Shown: positions 16,442-26,458 of the stretch, in pieces
How the letters are laid out: every line of letters begins with the position of its first letter
Numbering within the stretch: the stretch's first letter is position 1
Source of the DNA: Roseivirga seohaensis
GTDB taxonomy: Bacteria > Bacteroidota > Bacteroidia > Cytophagales > Cyclobacteriaceae
Direction: 5' to 3'
NCBI RefSeq assembly: GCF_001592945.1
Contig: NZ_LRPB01000045.1
Coordinates: forward strand, 124,001-188,000
DNA: 64,000 nt
Translations under genes and position numbers: made by a program
Notes under the pieces: model-generated
Databases searched by the model: none
What the model saw: only the letters and a program-made list of their open reading frames with translations
Told to the model about the DNA's origin: nothing

Positions 16442-18826
16442 TTATTCTTTCAATTTATCAATAGCGTTAACCCTAGAAGTTTTTAACAATTGAAATCCAA
16501 CCACTAGAAGAACGGCCAGAAACATAATGAAGCTTACTAAAATAGCTTGTAATGGATTCAGGTCAATTCTTACAGCATAATCATTCAAGTACTGATTCAT
16601 AAGCCAATAAGCTATTGGCAGCGCTATGGTCAAACTAACCCCAAGACTGGTGAAAAAGGGTTTTACTAAATGAAGGAAAAGTTCTAAGCTTTCGGCTCCG
16701 AGAATTCTTCTAATGCTGATATTCTTGAGTTTACTTCCTGCATACATCACCGAATAGCCAAGCAAATTCAACAAGGAAAGCACAAACACCATTGTAGATA
16801 AAAAGCCTGTTAATGTGGTAGCTTTCTCTTCCCTATCAACTGTCCAATCTTTCTTAGTTTCTAGGTTAATTACCTCAGGAGAAATAACTCTTTCATGACT
16901 TCTCCAAACTGCTTCTAGTTTCCTTATCAATTGGGCTGTATGTTCTCCATCATGTTTAATCAATATACTATGAAAACTATTTTTCTCACTTACCACAAAC
17001 ACTCTTGGATCAGCATCGGGGCTTGAAAGTCCCCAATCAGTGTAGTCCTTCGCTACCCCTAAAACCCTTCTGTTCACATCTCCAAAATTGATCACCTGAC
17101 CAACTATATTATCTCCTAACTGCTTGGCCAAGGCTTCATTGATCACACAGGTACTATATATTGAAGGCACGTTAGATTCCGTGAAACTATTTCCTTCAAC
17201 TATATCGATATCCATTAGATCAAAATAGTTATTGGCAACAAGTACGAGTGCTACATCATCCTGAATCAGTGTATCACCTTTATCATATTTTAAACTTCTA
17301 TAACCATTCATAGTATATGGGAATGGCCCACCGGAGGTTCTTTTAACACCTTCAAGCGACTGTATCTCATTCAAAATTGCGGTGTAGTTCTCTTGAATTT
17401 TAGTGTCTCGCTCTATCTGAAATGCAAGCAGTGACTCTTTATTATAACCAAAATCGAAGCTAAGCATCTTTTTCACTTGCTCAATTTGAACCACCGTTCC
17501 GAAAACCAGAATGATAGTCACTACCAATTGAATTATCAATAAAACTCTTTTTAATCCAAACCCAGCACTTTGGGGGCCATTGTAACCCGTCAATATCTTA
17601 ACAGGATTAAGCTTGGAGATTACAAAAGCTGGATAGAGTCCCGCTAGGATTCCTGTAATTAAGGTAAAAACAAACAATTCAATCAATAGATCAAATTTTG
17701 AATAATCAATACCAATGGGCACTCCAAAAAGTTTGGTGAAATAGTCACCAGTAAGCTCTAAGCTAACTATGGTGATCAATAAGGCCATAAAAGCATAGAA
17801 AATAGATTCTGATAATAGTTGCTGTTGAATGTCCTTTCTGTTGGCACCATTTACCTTCCTCACTCCTATCTCCTTAGATCGTTTAAGGGAAAGCCCTAAG
17901 GATAAAGACAAATACCCCACAATGGCACACAGCAAGATTCCCAAGGCTACATAACCCACGGTGTTAATTAATGCTTTGTTCGCTCCAATAAATGAAGAAT
18001 TTTGAGCACCACCAGCATAATCGGCATAGGAATATCCCCAATAAGTATCGTTGAGGTTCTCCGAAAAAACACCGACAAATTTACCCTCGGGAAATAAGTT
18101 TTTATAGGTTCTAAAAAGGTTTTCCTCTAACTCATACTGATTAACTCCATTCATTACTTTAACATGGGTAAAGTTTACCCACGAATCCTTCCTTCGAGGA
18201 TCATCCTTGTACATTTGCTCCCTAGTAAAGACAATGCCAGGATTAAGCAAGCTTTTAGATGGTACATCTTCAAAGACTCCAGAAACTTGAAAAGTGCCCT
18301 TTTTATGAACATTTATAGATTTACCTATTGGGTTTTCGTCTTTAAAAAGAATTTCCGAGAGGTTGGCGGAAATGACCACATTATTTATCTCACTGAAAGC
18401 ATTAGCTTGACTACCAAACTTCAACGGAAAAGTAAAAACATCAAAGAGTCCCTCATCTGCATAATAACAGCTTCTCTCTTTAATGTAATCTTCCTCATTA
18501 GTGGTTAAGTATAACTCACCACCAGGCACAATATCTAACAAGCTTACGGATTCAATTTCAGGATGCAATACGCCTATTTCAGAAGCGAAACTGTAAGGTA
18601 AATAGGTGTGTCTCCCATCTTCTACCATTTCAACCATTACTCGATAAACCCTATCCGCATCTTTGTGATTAGAATTTCTCGTGTACTCAAAATCGATATA
18701 TACACTGGCTATAATAAAGCAAAACATACCAATGGCCAATGAAAAGACCATGAGGGAGATGTACCATTTATTGTGTATGAAGTTTTTCCAAGCCGACTTT
18801 ATATAATGCTGAGTATTTGAATTCAT
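16442..18826 (-). CDS. FtsX/MacB-like ABC permease, paralogue 1 (last gene of the array, most divergent)
   Basis: This 794-residue protein has the double-permease layout: helix 1 (about 22-44), a large periplasmic MacB_PCD-type domain, three helices (about 285-410), helix 5 (about 425-447), a second periplasmic domain, and three C-terminal helices. The first FtsX signature is normal (KEIGVRKVNGANR) but the second is degenerate (NISIRRILGAES). The tail reads VNAIDKLKE instead of the NPVDxLRNE shared by the paralogues, and the N-terminus is longer (MNSNTQHYIKSAWKNF). It is therefore the most diverged copy. No ATPase gene is near, so it must pair with one encoded elsewhere. Transport or mechanotransmission of lipids, peptides or drugs is known for the family; the substrate is unknown. 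Confidence 0.9.
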   Translation of the reverse strand: MNSNTQHYIKSAWKNFIHNKWYISLMVFSLAIGMFCFIIASVYIDFEYTRNSNHKDADRVYRVMVEMVEDGRHTYLPYSFASEIGVLHPEIESVSLLDIVPGGELYLTTNEEDYIKERSCYYADEGLFDVFTFPLKFGSQANAFSEINNVVISANLSEILFKDENPIGKSINVHKKGTFQVSGVFEDVPSKSLLNPGIVFTREQMYKDDPRRKDSWVNFTHVKVMNGVNQYELEENLFRTYKNLFPEGKFVGVFSENLNDTYWGYSYADYAGGAQNSSFIGANKALINTVGYVALGILLCAIVGYLSLSLGLSLKRSKEIGVRKVNGANRKDIQQQLLSESIFYAFMALLITIVSLELTGDYFTKLFGVPIGIDYSKFDLLIELFVFTLITGILAGLYPAFVISKLNPVKILTGYNGPQSAGFGLKRVLLIIQLVVTIILVFGTVVQIEQVKKMLSFDFGYNKESLLAFQIERDTKIQENYTAILNEIQSLEGVKRTSGGPFPYTMNGYRSLKYDKGDTLIQDDVALVLVANNYFDLMDIDIVEGNSFTESNVPSIYSTCVINEALAKQLGDNIVGQVINFGDVNRRVLGVAKDYTDWGLSSPDADPRVFVVSEKNSFHSILIKHDGEHTAQLIRKLEAVWRSHERVISPEVINLETKKDWTVDREEKATTLTGFLSTMVFVLSLLNLLGYSVMYAGSKLKNISIRRILGAESLELFLHLVKPFFTSLGVSLTIALPIAYWLMNQYLNDYAVRIDLNPLQAILVSFIMFLAVLLVVGFQLLKTSRVNAIDKLKE

Positions 18827-18837
18827 GGCTTTATCAA

Positions 18838-18971
18838 TTTTAATTTAGTCCATTAGTCATTAGTGAAAACGAAAAACCACTTCTGACTTCCTTCTTCGGT
18901 CTTCCAACTTTCTTTCATTAATTTCCTTTTCTCATTCTTTCATTAATTCCTTCTCTCATTATCTCATTATT
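18838..18971 (-). repeat. Composite intergenic spacer repeat, copy 1
   Basis: This gap reads, on the plus strand, a TTAGTCATTAGTGAAAACGA block, then CCACTTCTGACTTCC, TCTTCGGTCTTCC, and a tail of short CTCATTA/TTCATTA units. The same order of blocks recurs in four other gaps of the permease array. Confidence 0.8.
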
Positions 18972-21311
18972 TCATTCATCTTTCAATATCTCCACTGGGT
19001 TAATCAAATAGGCTTTTATGCTGTGAATGGAAACAGTAATAAAAATCACGATGGAGGCAACGGCAATGGCTCCGAAGATTAAGAAGACAGGCATTTCAAT
19101 TCGATAAGCAAAAGAACTGAGCCAATTGTCCATCCAGTACACGACTACAGGTACTGCAATAGCCACCGCAATCAGTAGTTTCCATACACTTGAAACATTA
19201 AGTGTTTTCTGAATACTCAAAAAGCCGGCTCCCAGCACTTTACGAATGCCCATTTCCTTTAACCTCCTTTTTACAGAGTATCCAGCAATACCGAACAAGC
19301 CAATAAATGCTACCAAAGCCGCAATCACCGTAAAGGTGTTTAACATGGTAATCATCACGTTTTCCTGTTTGTATTGAGATTCAATGCGGTCTTCAAAAAA
19401 GAAGTAAGAAGGTTCTCTCAGATTAGGGATGTCGTTGTAATAATCTAAAACTCTTTTAGTACTCACAGCCCAATTTGCTCCATCAAGTTTGACTAAAAAC
19501 TGATTGCTTGGCGAGCCTTCAATTACCTGTTTAAAAATTACAGGTTTTATGAGTTCCTTTTTAGATGCAAAATGGAAATCACTGACTACACCAATAATTC
19601 TCCACGAAGAACTTGGGCTTAACGTCTTACCTACTGCAGTGTTTTCATCATAGCCTAATTTATGAGCAGCAGTGGCATTAATCATCACCAGATTAGCGGA
19701 ATCGACATCTTCAGGTAAGAAATCCCTCCCTTCCAATAGCCTTACCCCCAAGGTTTGAAAATAATCGTCATCTATCTCAAAGAAGCTAAAGTCATAATCT
19801 TGTCCCTCAATGCTTACAGAAGACCCAACGTCATTTGGGAGTTGACTGCCACTACTGACCGACAATACACCTGGCAATTTTAACAATTCATTTTTATGTA
19901 CTTCTCTAGTTCTCCAAGGCATGTTTTCCAATACAAGCTGATGATCTTTATCAAAACCTAGGTTTTCGTTTCGCATAAAGCGCATTTGTCGGTTAGCAGT
20001 AACCGAAACGCAGATAAGCACTACAAAGACCATGATTTGAAAAATACCAATCGCTCCAATCAATCGTTGGGAAGAGAAAATACCTTTACCATTTTTAAAG
20101 ACTTGAACCACCTTTAATTTTGTACTCAAATAAGTGGGATAGAACGAGCAAACAAGGGCTATAAGCGAGGCGAACATAATGCCTTGGAGCAAAAGCATGG
20201 GCTGTGCTAAAACGCTGATGCCTAAATTCCTTTCTACTAAAACTTCTAGTTGAGGAATCAATAATTCCACTAAAATCATGGAAAGCACAAAGCTGATAAG
20301 GACATGCAATAAAGACTCGATTATAAATTGTTTACGCAGCTCTCTGCTGCTGGCGCCTGCCACTTTTCGAACTCCGATTTCTTTTGCTCTTTCTATGGAT
20401 TGAGAGACTGATAAACTGATATAATTAAAAATGGAGCTCGCTAAAATGAAAATGGCTACAAATGCAAAAATAGAAACGTACTGACGGTCAGTTTTCTCAT
20501 TCACTTCATCTTTTACATCTAAGGAGTAATGAACATCGGAAATGGGTTGTAAGGTGAGTTTTTTTCCTTTTGCCCATTCATTATTAGATGTATAGTGTTG
20601 TGTAAGTTTTTCCTTTAGGTCACTTATAATTGCATTCTCATCTAGGAGTAAATAACATTGCGCACCTACGTTCCAACTCCAAGAACCCTGACCATAACGG
20701 GCATGTATAATTTCATTGAGCATAATAACATCACCCTTGATGGATGAACTACTTGGTAAATCACGAAAGACACCATCAACTACATAATTCGCCTTATTAT
20801 AATTAATTACTTGACCCAAAGCATCAGAAGTTCCATAAAATCTCACTGCTGTTGACTCGCTTATCAATACCGAATTAGGAGCCTCCAGAACCGTTTCATT
20901 AGTTCCATAAATATAATCTATGGTGAAAAAATCTAGAAACTCAGGATCAACAATTAGGGCTCCTATACCTGATTCTCCTTCGCTATCCTCGTTAAATGAA
21001 AATGGAACCGGCTTCTGTATGACTCTACTAAAAGCCTCAATACCTGGTATGCTCTCCACAAATTCAGGGGAAAAAGCATAGGACATATTGGCTTCCTTTT
21101 CTACACCGAAATCGCTTTCAAAAGTCTGTACTAACCTATAAATCCTGTCCTTCTTTTCATGAAACTGGTCATAGGCCAATTCATTCTGAAGAAAAAGGTA
21201 AATGATAAAGAATGAGCCCAAACCGATACTCAGCCCAAGGATGTTCAGACTTGCATAGAGCTTGTTCCTTCTCAGGTTTCTAAAAGCGACTTTGATGTAG
21301 TTTCGTAGCAT
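18972..21311 (-). CDS. FtsX/MacB-like ABC permease, paralogue 2
   Basis: The 779-residue product opens with the family N-terminus MLRNYIKVAFRNLRRNKLYA and helix 1 at about 20-42. Both FtsX signatures are intact (KEIGVRKVAGASSRE and KEMGIRKVLGAGF). Two periplasmic domains alternate with membrane blocks of 1+3 and 1+3 helices, and the C-terminus is NPVEILKDE. It is separated from paralogue 3 by a 122-bp gap containing the array's spacer repeat. The ordered duplication of the MacB-type half distinguishes it from the single-domain permease at 61681-62916. Partner ATPase not in the window. Confidence 0.92.
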   Translation of the reverse strand: MLRNYIKVAFRNLRRNKLYASLNILGLSIGLGSFFIIYLFLQNELAYDQFHEKKDRIYRLVQTFESDFGVEKEANMSYAFSPEFVESIPGIEAFSRVIQKPVPFSFNEDSEGESGIGALIVDPEFLDFFTIDYIYGTNETVLEAPNSVLISESTAVRFYGTSDALGQVINYNKANYVVDGVFRDLPSSSSIKGDVIMLNEIIHARYGQGSWSWNVGAQCYLLLDENAIISDLKEKLTQHYTSNNEWAKGKKLTLQPISDVHYSLDVKDEVNEKTDRQYVSIFAFVAIFILASSIFNYISLSVSQSIERAKEIGVRKVAGASSRELRKQFIIESLLHVLISFVLSMILVELLIPQLEVLVERNLGISVLAQPMLLLQGIMFASLIALVCSFYPTYLSTKLKVVQVFKNGKGIFSSQRLIGAIGIFQIMVFVVLICVSVTANRQMRFMRNENLGFDKDHQLVLENMPWRTREVHKNELLKLPGVLSVSSGSQLPNDVGSSVSIEGQDYDFSFFEIDDDYFQTLGVRLLEGRDFLPEDVDSANLVMINATAAHKLGYDENTAVGKTLSPSSSWRIIGVVSDFHFASKKELIKPVIFKQVIEGSPSNQFLVKLDGANWAVSTKRVLDYYNDIPNLREPSYFFFEDRIESQYKQENVMITMLNTFTVIAALVAFIGLFGIAGYSVKRRLKEMGIRKVLGAGFLSIQKTLNVSSVWKLLIAVAIAVPVVVYWMDNWLSSFAYRIEMPVFLIFGAIAVASIVIFITVSIHSIKAYLINPVEILKDE

Positions 21312-21317
21312 GGCGAT

Positions 21318-21433
21318 TTAGTTATTGGTTAATTAGTCATTAGTCATTAGTGAAAACAAAAAACCACTACTGACTTCCATCTTCGGTCTTCCAACCTTCT
21401 TTCATTAATTCCTTAATTTCTTCTCTCATTATT
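21318..21433 (-). repeat. Composite intergenic spacer repeat, copy 2
   Basis: It has the same blocks as copy 1: two TTAGTCA units, GTGAAAACAAAAAACCAC, TACTGACTTCC, TCTTCGGTCTTCCAACC, then TTCATTAATTCC and CTCATTA units. Confidence 0.8.
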
Positions 21434-23794
21434 TCACTCATTCCTCAAAATATCCACAGGGTTTGTTCTAATGGTTGAAAGTGCTCTACTCAGTAATATT
21501 AATGCTGAAAAACAGAGAATGCTGATCACTGTAATGACTCCAAACGAGGCGTTCAAATCAATCCTGTTTGGAAACTGGTTGAGTGCGCTACCCATAAAGT
21601 AATAGGCCAATGGTATGGAAACCAGAGACGACAGCAGAATCAACCAAGCATAGGGTTTTCCTAAAATAAAGAGAATGTTATTTGCACTCGCGCCAAGTAC
21701 TTTTCGAATACCGATTTCCTTGATTCGCTGTGAGGTTTGAAAAGTAACAAGTGAAAAAAGACCAAAGAGGGAAATGACTACAATTGCAGTGGTCACTCCA
21801 TTAATAATTAAAGTAATGTTTTGTAGCATACTTAGCTTGGCCTCATAAGCGTCATCTAAAAACTGGTATTGATACGAATTCTTATAATCAAACTGATCCC
21901 ATATGGCATCAATCTGCCCTAAAGTACTAGCCATATTCTGAGCATTTATCTTGATTAATAGGTTATTTACTCTTCCGCTGATTAATGGTGTTAACATCAA
22001 ATCTCTCACTGTCGACATAGAACCACTAATGTGAAAATCCTTAATTAAGCCAATCACTCTTTTGGTACTTCCTTCAAAGATCAGTGTTCTCCCTATGGGA
22101 TTCTCCATTTCGAGCTTTTGGGCTAAGGATTCATTAATTATGATTGAATTGTCGAAATCAGATGAAATTTCAGGATCAAAATTCCTTCCTGCTAGTAATG
22201 GAACTTCAAGCATCGTGATGAAACTTTCATCTGTTTCAACCCGAGGTACATTTCTAAAAGTTTTTCCTTCATATTCCAAGGTATTAAAGCCAAATGCACC
22301 TCCAGGAAGTGGCCCCGTTGTTACCCCTTCTACACCGCTAATATTCTTCACCTGCTGCATAAAAACCTGAGGCTTTTCAGACATCTCCTTCGTCATGCGA
22401 ATACTCACCACCCTTTCTTTATTAAAGCCAAGATCGAAGTTGAGGTAATGGTTGATCTGCTTATTGGCCACCAAAAGCACAATGATCATAAAAGCGGAAA
22501 TGGTGAACTGAAAAAAGAGCAAAATGCTGCGATGAGAAAAGCGAGAATGACCTTGCTGTTTTTGTCCTTTTAGTGCTTTCACTGGGTTAAAGCGAGACAA
22601 CAACACTGCGGGGTAAATACCCGCTAAAAGACCACAGAACAGCGCATACCCCACTAAATAGCCCAAAATGGTAATGTCTTGATAGTCCATCTTTAGACTA
22701 ATTCCCATAATTTGAGAAACGGAAGGCAAAAGGATTTCTACCATAATAACTGCCACCACCAAACAGAGTAAAGCGAAGAAGAGTGTTTCACCCAAAAACT
22801 GTTTGATCAGTTGATTTTGAGTAGCTCCATTAACTTTACGAATACTTACTTCTTTGGCCCTTTCCATGGCTTTGGCAGTCGCCATATTCACATAATTAGC
22901 CAAGGCTATAAATAACAGCAGAAGTGCCATTCCAGAACAGATGTAAATGATGTCTTTATTGGCACCTAATCCACGCTCACGATTGTTCATTGCGGCCCCA
23001 CTGCCAGTTTGTGCCCAATAAGAATCAGCAAAGGAACCTAAAGCGGCATCCTCATATATTGAACCTTCAGGTTTATTAGTGTTATATAAAGAAGCTATTC
23101 GTTTTTGAATGTCATCTAAGTTGGCATTGGGCAAAGTTTTAATATAGATGAAAAATGTATTATCGCTCCAAGAGCCTAGGCTGGACATGCCATTCAGTGA
23201 AAAAGAAAAATGAGGCTGGAATTGAGAATTCTTAGGGAAGTCCTTTAAAACACCAGTCACTCTATAGTCTCCTTTGGTATCTACAGAAAGAATTTCTCCT
23301 ACTGCGTTTTCCTTACCGAAATACTTCAGTGCCATTTCTCTAGAAATCACTACCGATTTGGGGTCGGTTAAGGCATTGGCTCTATTTCCATGGATAAATG
23401 GAAATGTAAAAAGATCAAAAAATGAATTTTGTAAAGTGTAATACTTCTCTGGTAAATAGTCTTGTTCATTCTTAACAACATACATGCTCCCAGCGCCAGA
23501 CAGCGTGGTGGTCACGCCTTTCAAACCTGGTACACCTTCTCCTATTATATCAGCAAAAACAGCAGGGAGCAATTGGTTATAAGACCCTCCCATTTCCTCA
23601 ATAAATTTGAGTTGAACAATATGAATATCTTCTACATCCTCATGAAACTGATCATAGGAAAGCTCGTAACGAACATACAGCCCAACCAAAATAAAACAGG
23701 CCATACCCACCGAAAGCCCTGTCAGGTTAATCAATGTAAATACCTTGTTTCTCTTTATTCCTCTTAGCGTGGTGGTGATGTAGTTCTTTAACAT
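21434..23794 (-). CDS. FtsX/MacB-like ABC permease, paralogue 3
   Basis: The 786-residue product starts MLKNYITTTLRGIKRNKVFT and has the duplicated layout of the array. Signatures are KEVSIRKVNGATQNQL (about residue 310) and KEIGIRKVLGASANN (about 690), with C-terminus NPVDILRNE. The first periplasmic domain carries DPKSVVISREMALKYFGKEN and RVTGVLKDFPKNSQF, typical MacB_PCD features that are recognisable in the other array members. It is transcribed leftwards with its neighbours. Substrate unknown. Confidence 0.92.
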   Translation of the reverse strand: MLKNYITTTLRGIKRNKVFTLINLTGLSVGMACFILVGLYVRYELSYDQFHEDVEDIHIVQLKFIEEMGGSYNQLLPAVFADIIGEGVPGLKGVTTTLSGAGSMYVVKNEQDYLPEKYYTLQNSFFDLFTFPFIHGNRANALTDPKSVVISREMALKYFGKENAVGEILSVDTKGDYRVTGVLKDFPKNSQFQPHFSFSLNGMSSLGSWSDNTFFIYIKTLPNANLDDIQKRIASLYNTNKPEGSIYEDAALGSFADSYWAQTGSGAAMNNRERGLGANKDIIYICSGMALLLLFIALANYVNMATAKAMERAKEVSIRKVNGATQNQLIKQFLGETLFFALLCLVVAVIMVEILLPSVSQIMGISLKMDYQDITILGYLVGYALFCGLLAGIYPAVLLSRFNPVKALKGQKQQGHSRFSHRSILLFFQFTISAFMIIVLLVANKQINHYLNFDLGFNKERVVSIRMTKEMSEKPQVFMQQVKNISGVEGVTTGPLPGGAFGFNTLEYEGKTFRNVPRVETDESFITMLEVPLLAGRNFDPEISSDFDNSIIINESLAQKLEMENPIGRTLIFEGSTKRVIGLIKDFHISGSMSTVRDLMLTPLISGRVNNLLIKINAQNMASTLGQIDAIWDQFDYKNSYQYQFLDDAYEAKLSMLQNITLIINGVTTAIVVISLFGLFSLVTFQTSQRIKEIGIRKVLGASANNILFILGKPYAWLILLSSLVSIPLAYYFMGSALNQFPNRIDLNASFGVITVISILCFSALILLSRALSTIRTNPVDILRNE

Positions 23795-23802
23795 AGTGTA
23801 TT

Positions 23803-23930
23803 GGTTTATTAGTTAATTGGTCATTGGTCATTGGTGAAAACGAAAACCCGCTTCTGACTTCCAACATTGTTTCATTAATTCCTTATCTCATTACTTCATT
23901 AACTCATTAATCCCTTCTCTCATTAATTCA
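23803..23930 (-). repeat. Composite intergenic spacer repeat, copy 3
   Basis: This copy has the TTGGTCATTGGT variant of the first block (two units), GTGAAAACGAAAACCCGC, TTCTGACTTCC, no TCTTCGG block, and an extended tail of TCATTA-type units. Confidence 0.78.
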
Positions 23931-26282
23931 TTATTCACTTCTCAATACATCAACTGGGTTTTTCTGAACACTGAAATAGCTATGCAAACCAAGCACAGTA
24001 ATGGCCAATACACCTACCATAATGATGGCTTGAACAAAGAATGGAGTGAGGTTTTCTAATCTGTATGGGAACTCGGCAATCCATTGTTCCAAGCCATAAT
24101 AGGTAAGCGGAACGGCTGCTATAAAGGCCAATACTATCAGCCAAGTGAATCGCTTATTTAAAGTTTGCGCTAAGTGCAAATAGCTTGCGCCAAGTACTTT
24201 TCTGATCCCCACTTCTTTTTCTCTTAACTTATTCTCGAAAGAAGAGAGCGCAAAAAGTCCTAAGAAAGCCACCGAAACAACCATCAAAGTGAGGAAATCG
24301 AAAATAGTAATGAGCTGCGATTCTTTCTCATATGCAGGTGAGAAAAAGCCTTCAAGCTCAGTTAAGTTAGGGTCTGCTTTAACCCCTAGTTTATTGAGCG
24401 CCAAACGTACTTGCGCTTTCACGCTTTCCTTATTATTAGCTCTATACTTAAACTGAACAAAACCACTTGGATTAGCAGAATAGGTAATCATAGCGGGTTC
24501 GATTACATTTTTAGCAGAAGAGAAATGAAAGTCTTTCACTACTCCTACCACCCTTCTACCATTAGGCATTTTTGCGCCAATGGCTGGGTTCAAGCCGAGT
24601 TTCTTTTTTGCTGTTTCATTGATGATGACCAAACTGTCCAATTGAGATTTTGGTAAGTTAGAGAAGTCCGTCCCCTCTAAAACTTCAAGTTCAAAGAGCT
24701 CATTAAAATTTTGGTCAGCTGCACCAGAATAAATGGTAATGGGAACAGGTTTTCCATCTACCAAGATCATCATAGGTGGCGGAGGCGCAAACATAGGCAA
24801 AGGAGAAGAAGTTACTTTTTCGATTTGCGGAATAGCTTCTAGCGCATTTCTTACCGTCTGATAATCGAGCGATCGGCCTTCCTGATAAAGGCTAAAAGTC
24901 ATTATGTTTTCCTCGTTATAGCCCTTATCCAAATTTATTAGGTAATCCGATTGCCCACGAATAACCAAGGCTGTAATGAGCAAACCAGTACAAATCATAA
25001 ACTGTAATACGAAAAGTGATTTTCGTAGAATATTCACTTTGGATTGAGGCAGGACTCCTCTGAGTACTCCTGAAATACTGAAAGAACTCAATGAAACGGC
25101 TGGATAAATCCCAGAAATCACCACTACAAGAATGAGCACAGCAATAGGTAACAATAATAGCTGTGGAGCTTGACTAAAATTGATATCCAATTCTTTACCA
25201 ATAAGTGGCTGGGCGTATGGCAATGCTAATTCGAGCCCAATTAACGCCACTATTAAAGCGCAGAAAGACAAAGCAAAAGTTTCTACCATTTGAGAAAGAA
25301 CCAAACGGCTGCGACTCGCACCCATTATTTTTCGAATGCCCATTTGCTTTACCTTAGAAAAGGAAAGGGCTGTAGTAAGATTGATGTAGTTAAAGCAAGC
25401 AACAAATAGAATTAAGCCTCCAACAAGAGAAAAAATATATAAGTACTTTGATTGACCACCAAACAAGTTTTTAGCATCATAGCGTTCGGTTTGCCCATTG
25501 AGGTATAGATCAGAGAACTTAAGAAATGTAAGGCCATCCGCCACTTGAGTAACATCATGCAAGGCCAAAATTTGCTTGGCATCTGCCATCAACTCATTTG
25601 GTGAATGTCCTTCTTTTAATAGAAAATAGCTGAAGCCTGACCCATTCAGCCAATTGTCTTTATTGTAATCATAATTCGATATTTCGGCATTAATCGGCCC
25701 TAGAAAATCAAATTTCAAATGACTGTTTTTAGGAATAGGGTTGAGTACTCCTGCTATTCTAAAACTACCTTTATTTTGAAAAGTAAGCGTTTCTCCTAAG
25801 GGGTTAACTCCTGGAAAAAGGGTTTCTGCCATGGCTGAAGAAAGAATAATATCCGAGGGATCTGTCAGTGCCGTTTCTTCATTGCCAAATTTTAAACCAA
25901 AATCAAAGACTTTAAAAAGTGATGGAGAAGAGAAAAACAGTTTATCCGTTCGTATCCATTCATTATTGACCTTATAACTAGCATAAGAGTTTCTACTTAT
26001 ACTAACAGCGTCCAAAACAGCAGTACTCTCCTCTTTCAATGCATGCATCAGTGCATCAGATGGCCTTACTTTAAATGAAGTACCATCTTCTTTTTTCAAC
26101 TCCAAAGACGACATATAAATGTTGTCAGCATTCTTATGCCAACGATCATAGGTCACTTCATCTCGAACATAAAGAGCTGTCACTAAAAAGCAGAACATGC
26201 CAATACTTAAACCTATAAGGTTAATCAATGTAAAGGCTTTCTCGCGTTTTAAGCTTCGGAGTATATTCTCAAAATATTTCAT
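23931..26282 (-). CDS. FtsX/MacB-like ABC permease, paralogue 4
   Basis: The 783-residue product starts MKYFENILRSLKREKAFTLI. The first signature is modified (KQMGIRKIMGASRSRL) and the second canonical (KEVGIRKVLGASYLHL). The C-terminus is NPVDVLRSE. The second periplasmic domain includes a proline-rich stretch (PLPMFAPPPPMMILVDGKP) not seen in the sister genes, which could alter substrate or partner contacts. It has the same 1+3 and 1+3 helix arrangement. No ATPase neighbour. Confidence 0.92.
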   Translation of the reverse strand: MKYFENILRSLKREKAFTLINLIGLSIGMFCFLVTALYVRDEVTYDRWHKNADNIYMSSLELKKEDGTSFKVRPSDALMHALKEESTAVLDAVSISRNSYASYKVNNEWIRTDKLFFSSPSLFKVFDFGLKFGNEETALTDPSDIILSSAMAETLFPGVNPLGETLTFQNKGSFRIAGVLNPIPKNSHLKFDFLGPINAEISNYDYNKDNWLNGSGFSYFLLKEGHSPNELMADAKQILALHDVTQVADGLTFLKFSDLYLNGQTERYDAKNLFGGQSKYLYIFSLVGGLILFVACFNYINLTTALSFSKVKQMGIRKIMGASRSRLVLSQMVETFALSFCALIVALIGLELALPYAQPLIGKELDINFSQAPQLLLLPIAVLILVVVISGIYPAVSLSSFSISGVLRGVLPQSKVNILRKSLFVLQFMICTGLLITALVIRGQSDYLINLDKGYNEENIMTFSLYQEGRSLDYQTVRNALEAIPQIEKVTSSPLPMFAPPPPMMILVDGKPVPITIYSGAADQNFNELFELEVLEGTDFSNLPKSQLDSLVIINETAKKKLGLNPAIGAKMPNGRRVVGVVKDFHFSSAKNVIEPAMITYSANPSGFVQFKYRANNKESVKAQVRLALNKLGVKADPNLTELEGFFSPAYEKESQLITIFDFLTLMVVSVAFLGLFALSSFENKLREKEVGIRKVLGASYLHLAQTLNKRFTWLIVLAFIAAVPLTYYGLEQWIAEFPYRLENLTPFFVQAIIMVGVLAITVLGLHSYFSVQKNPVDVLRSE

Positions 26283-26284
26283 TA

Positions 26285-26458
26285 GTCGTTATGGTTTATT
26301 GGTTCGTTGGTCATTGGTGAAAATGAAAATCTGTTTTTGTCTTCTAACCTTCTTTAATTAATTCATTGTCTCATTCCTTCATTATTTCATTATCTCACTC
26401 ATTCCTTATTTCATTAATTCATTAATTCATTAATTCATTCATTCCTTATTTCATTGAT
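26285..26458 (-). repeat. Composite intergenic spacer repeat, copy 4, with 8-bp microsatellite
   Basis: One TTGGTCATTGGTGAAAA block and a decayed TGTCTTCTAACC block precede a long tail. The tail includes three tandem ATTAATTC units near 26413-26437 and many TTCATT/CCTTATT words. It is the longest tail of the five copies. Confidence 0.75.
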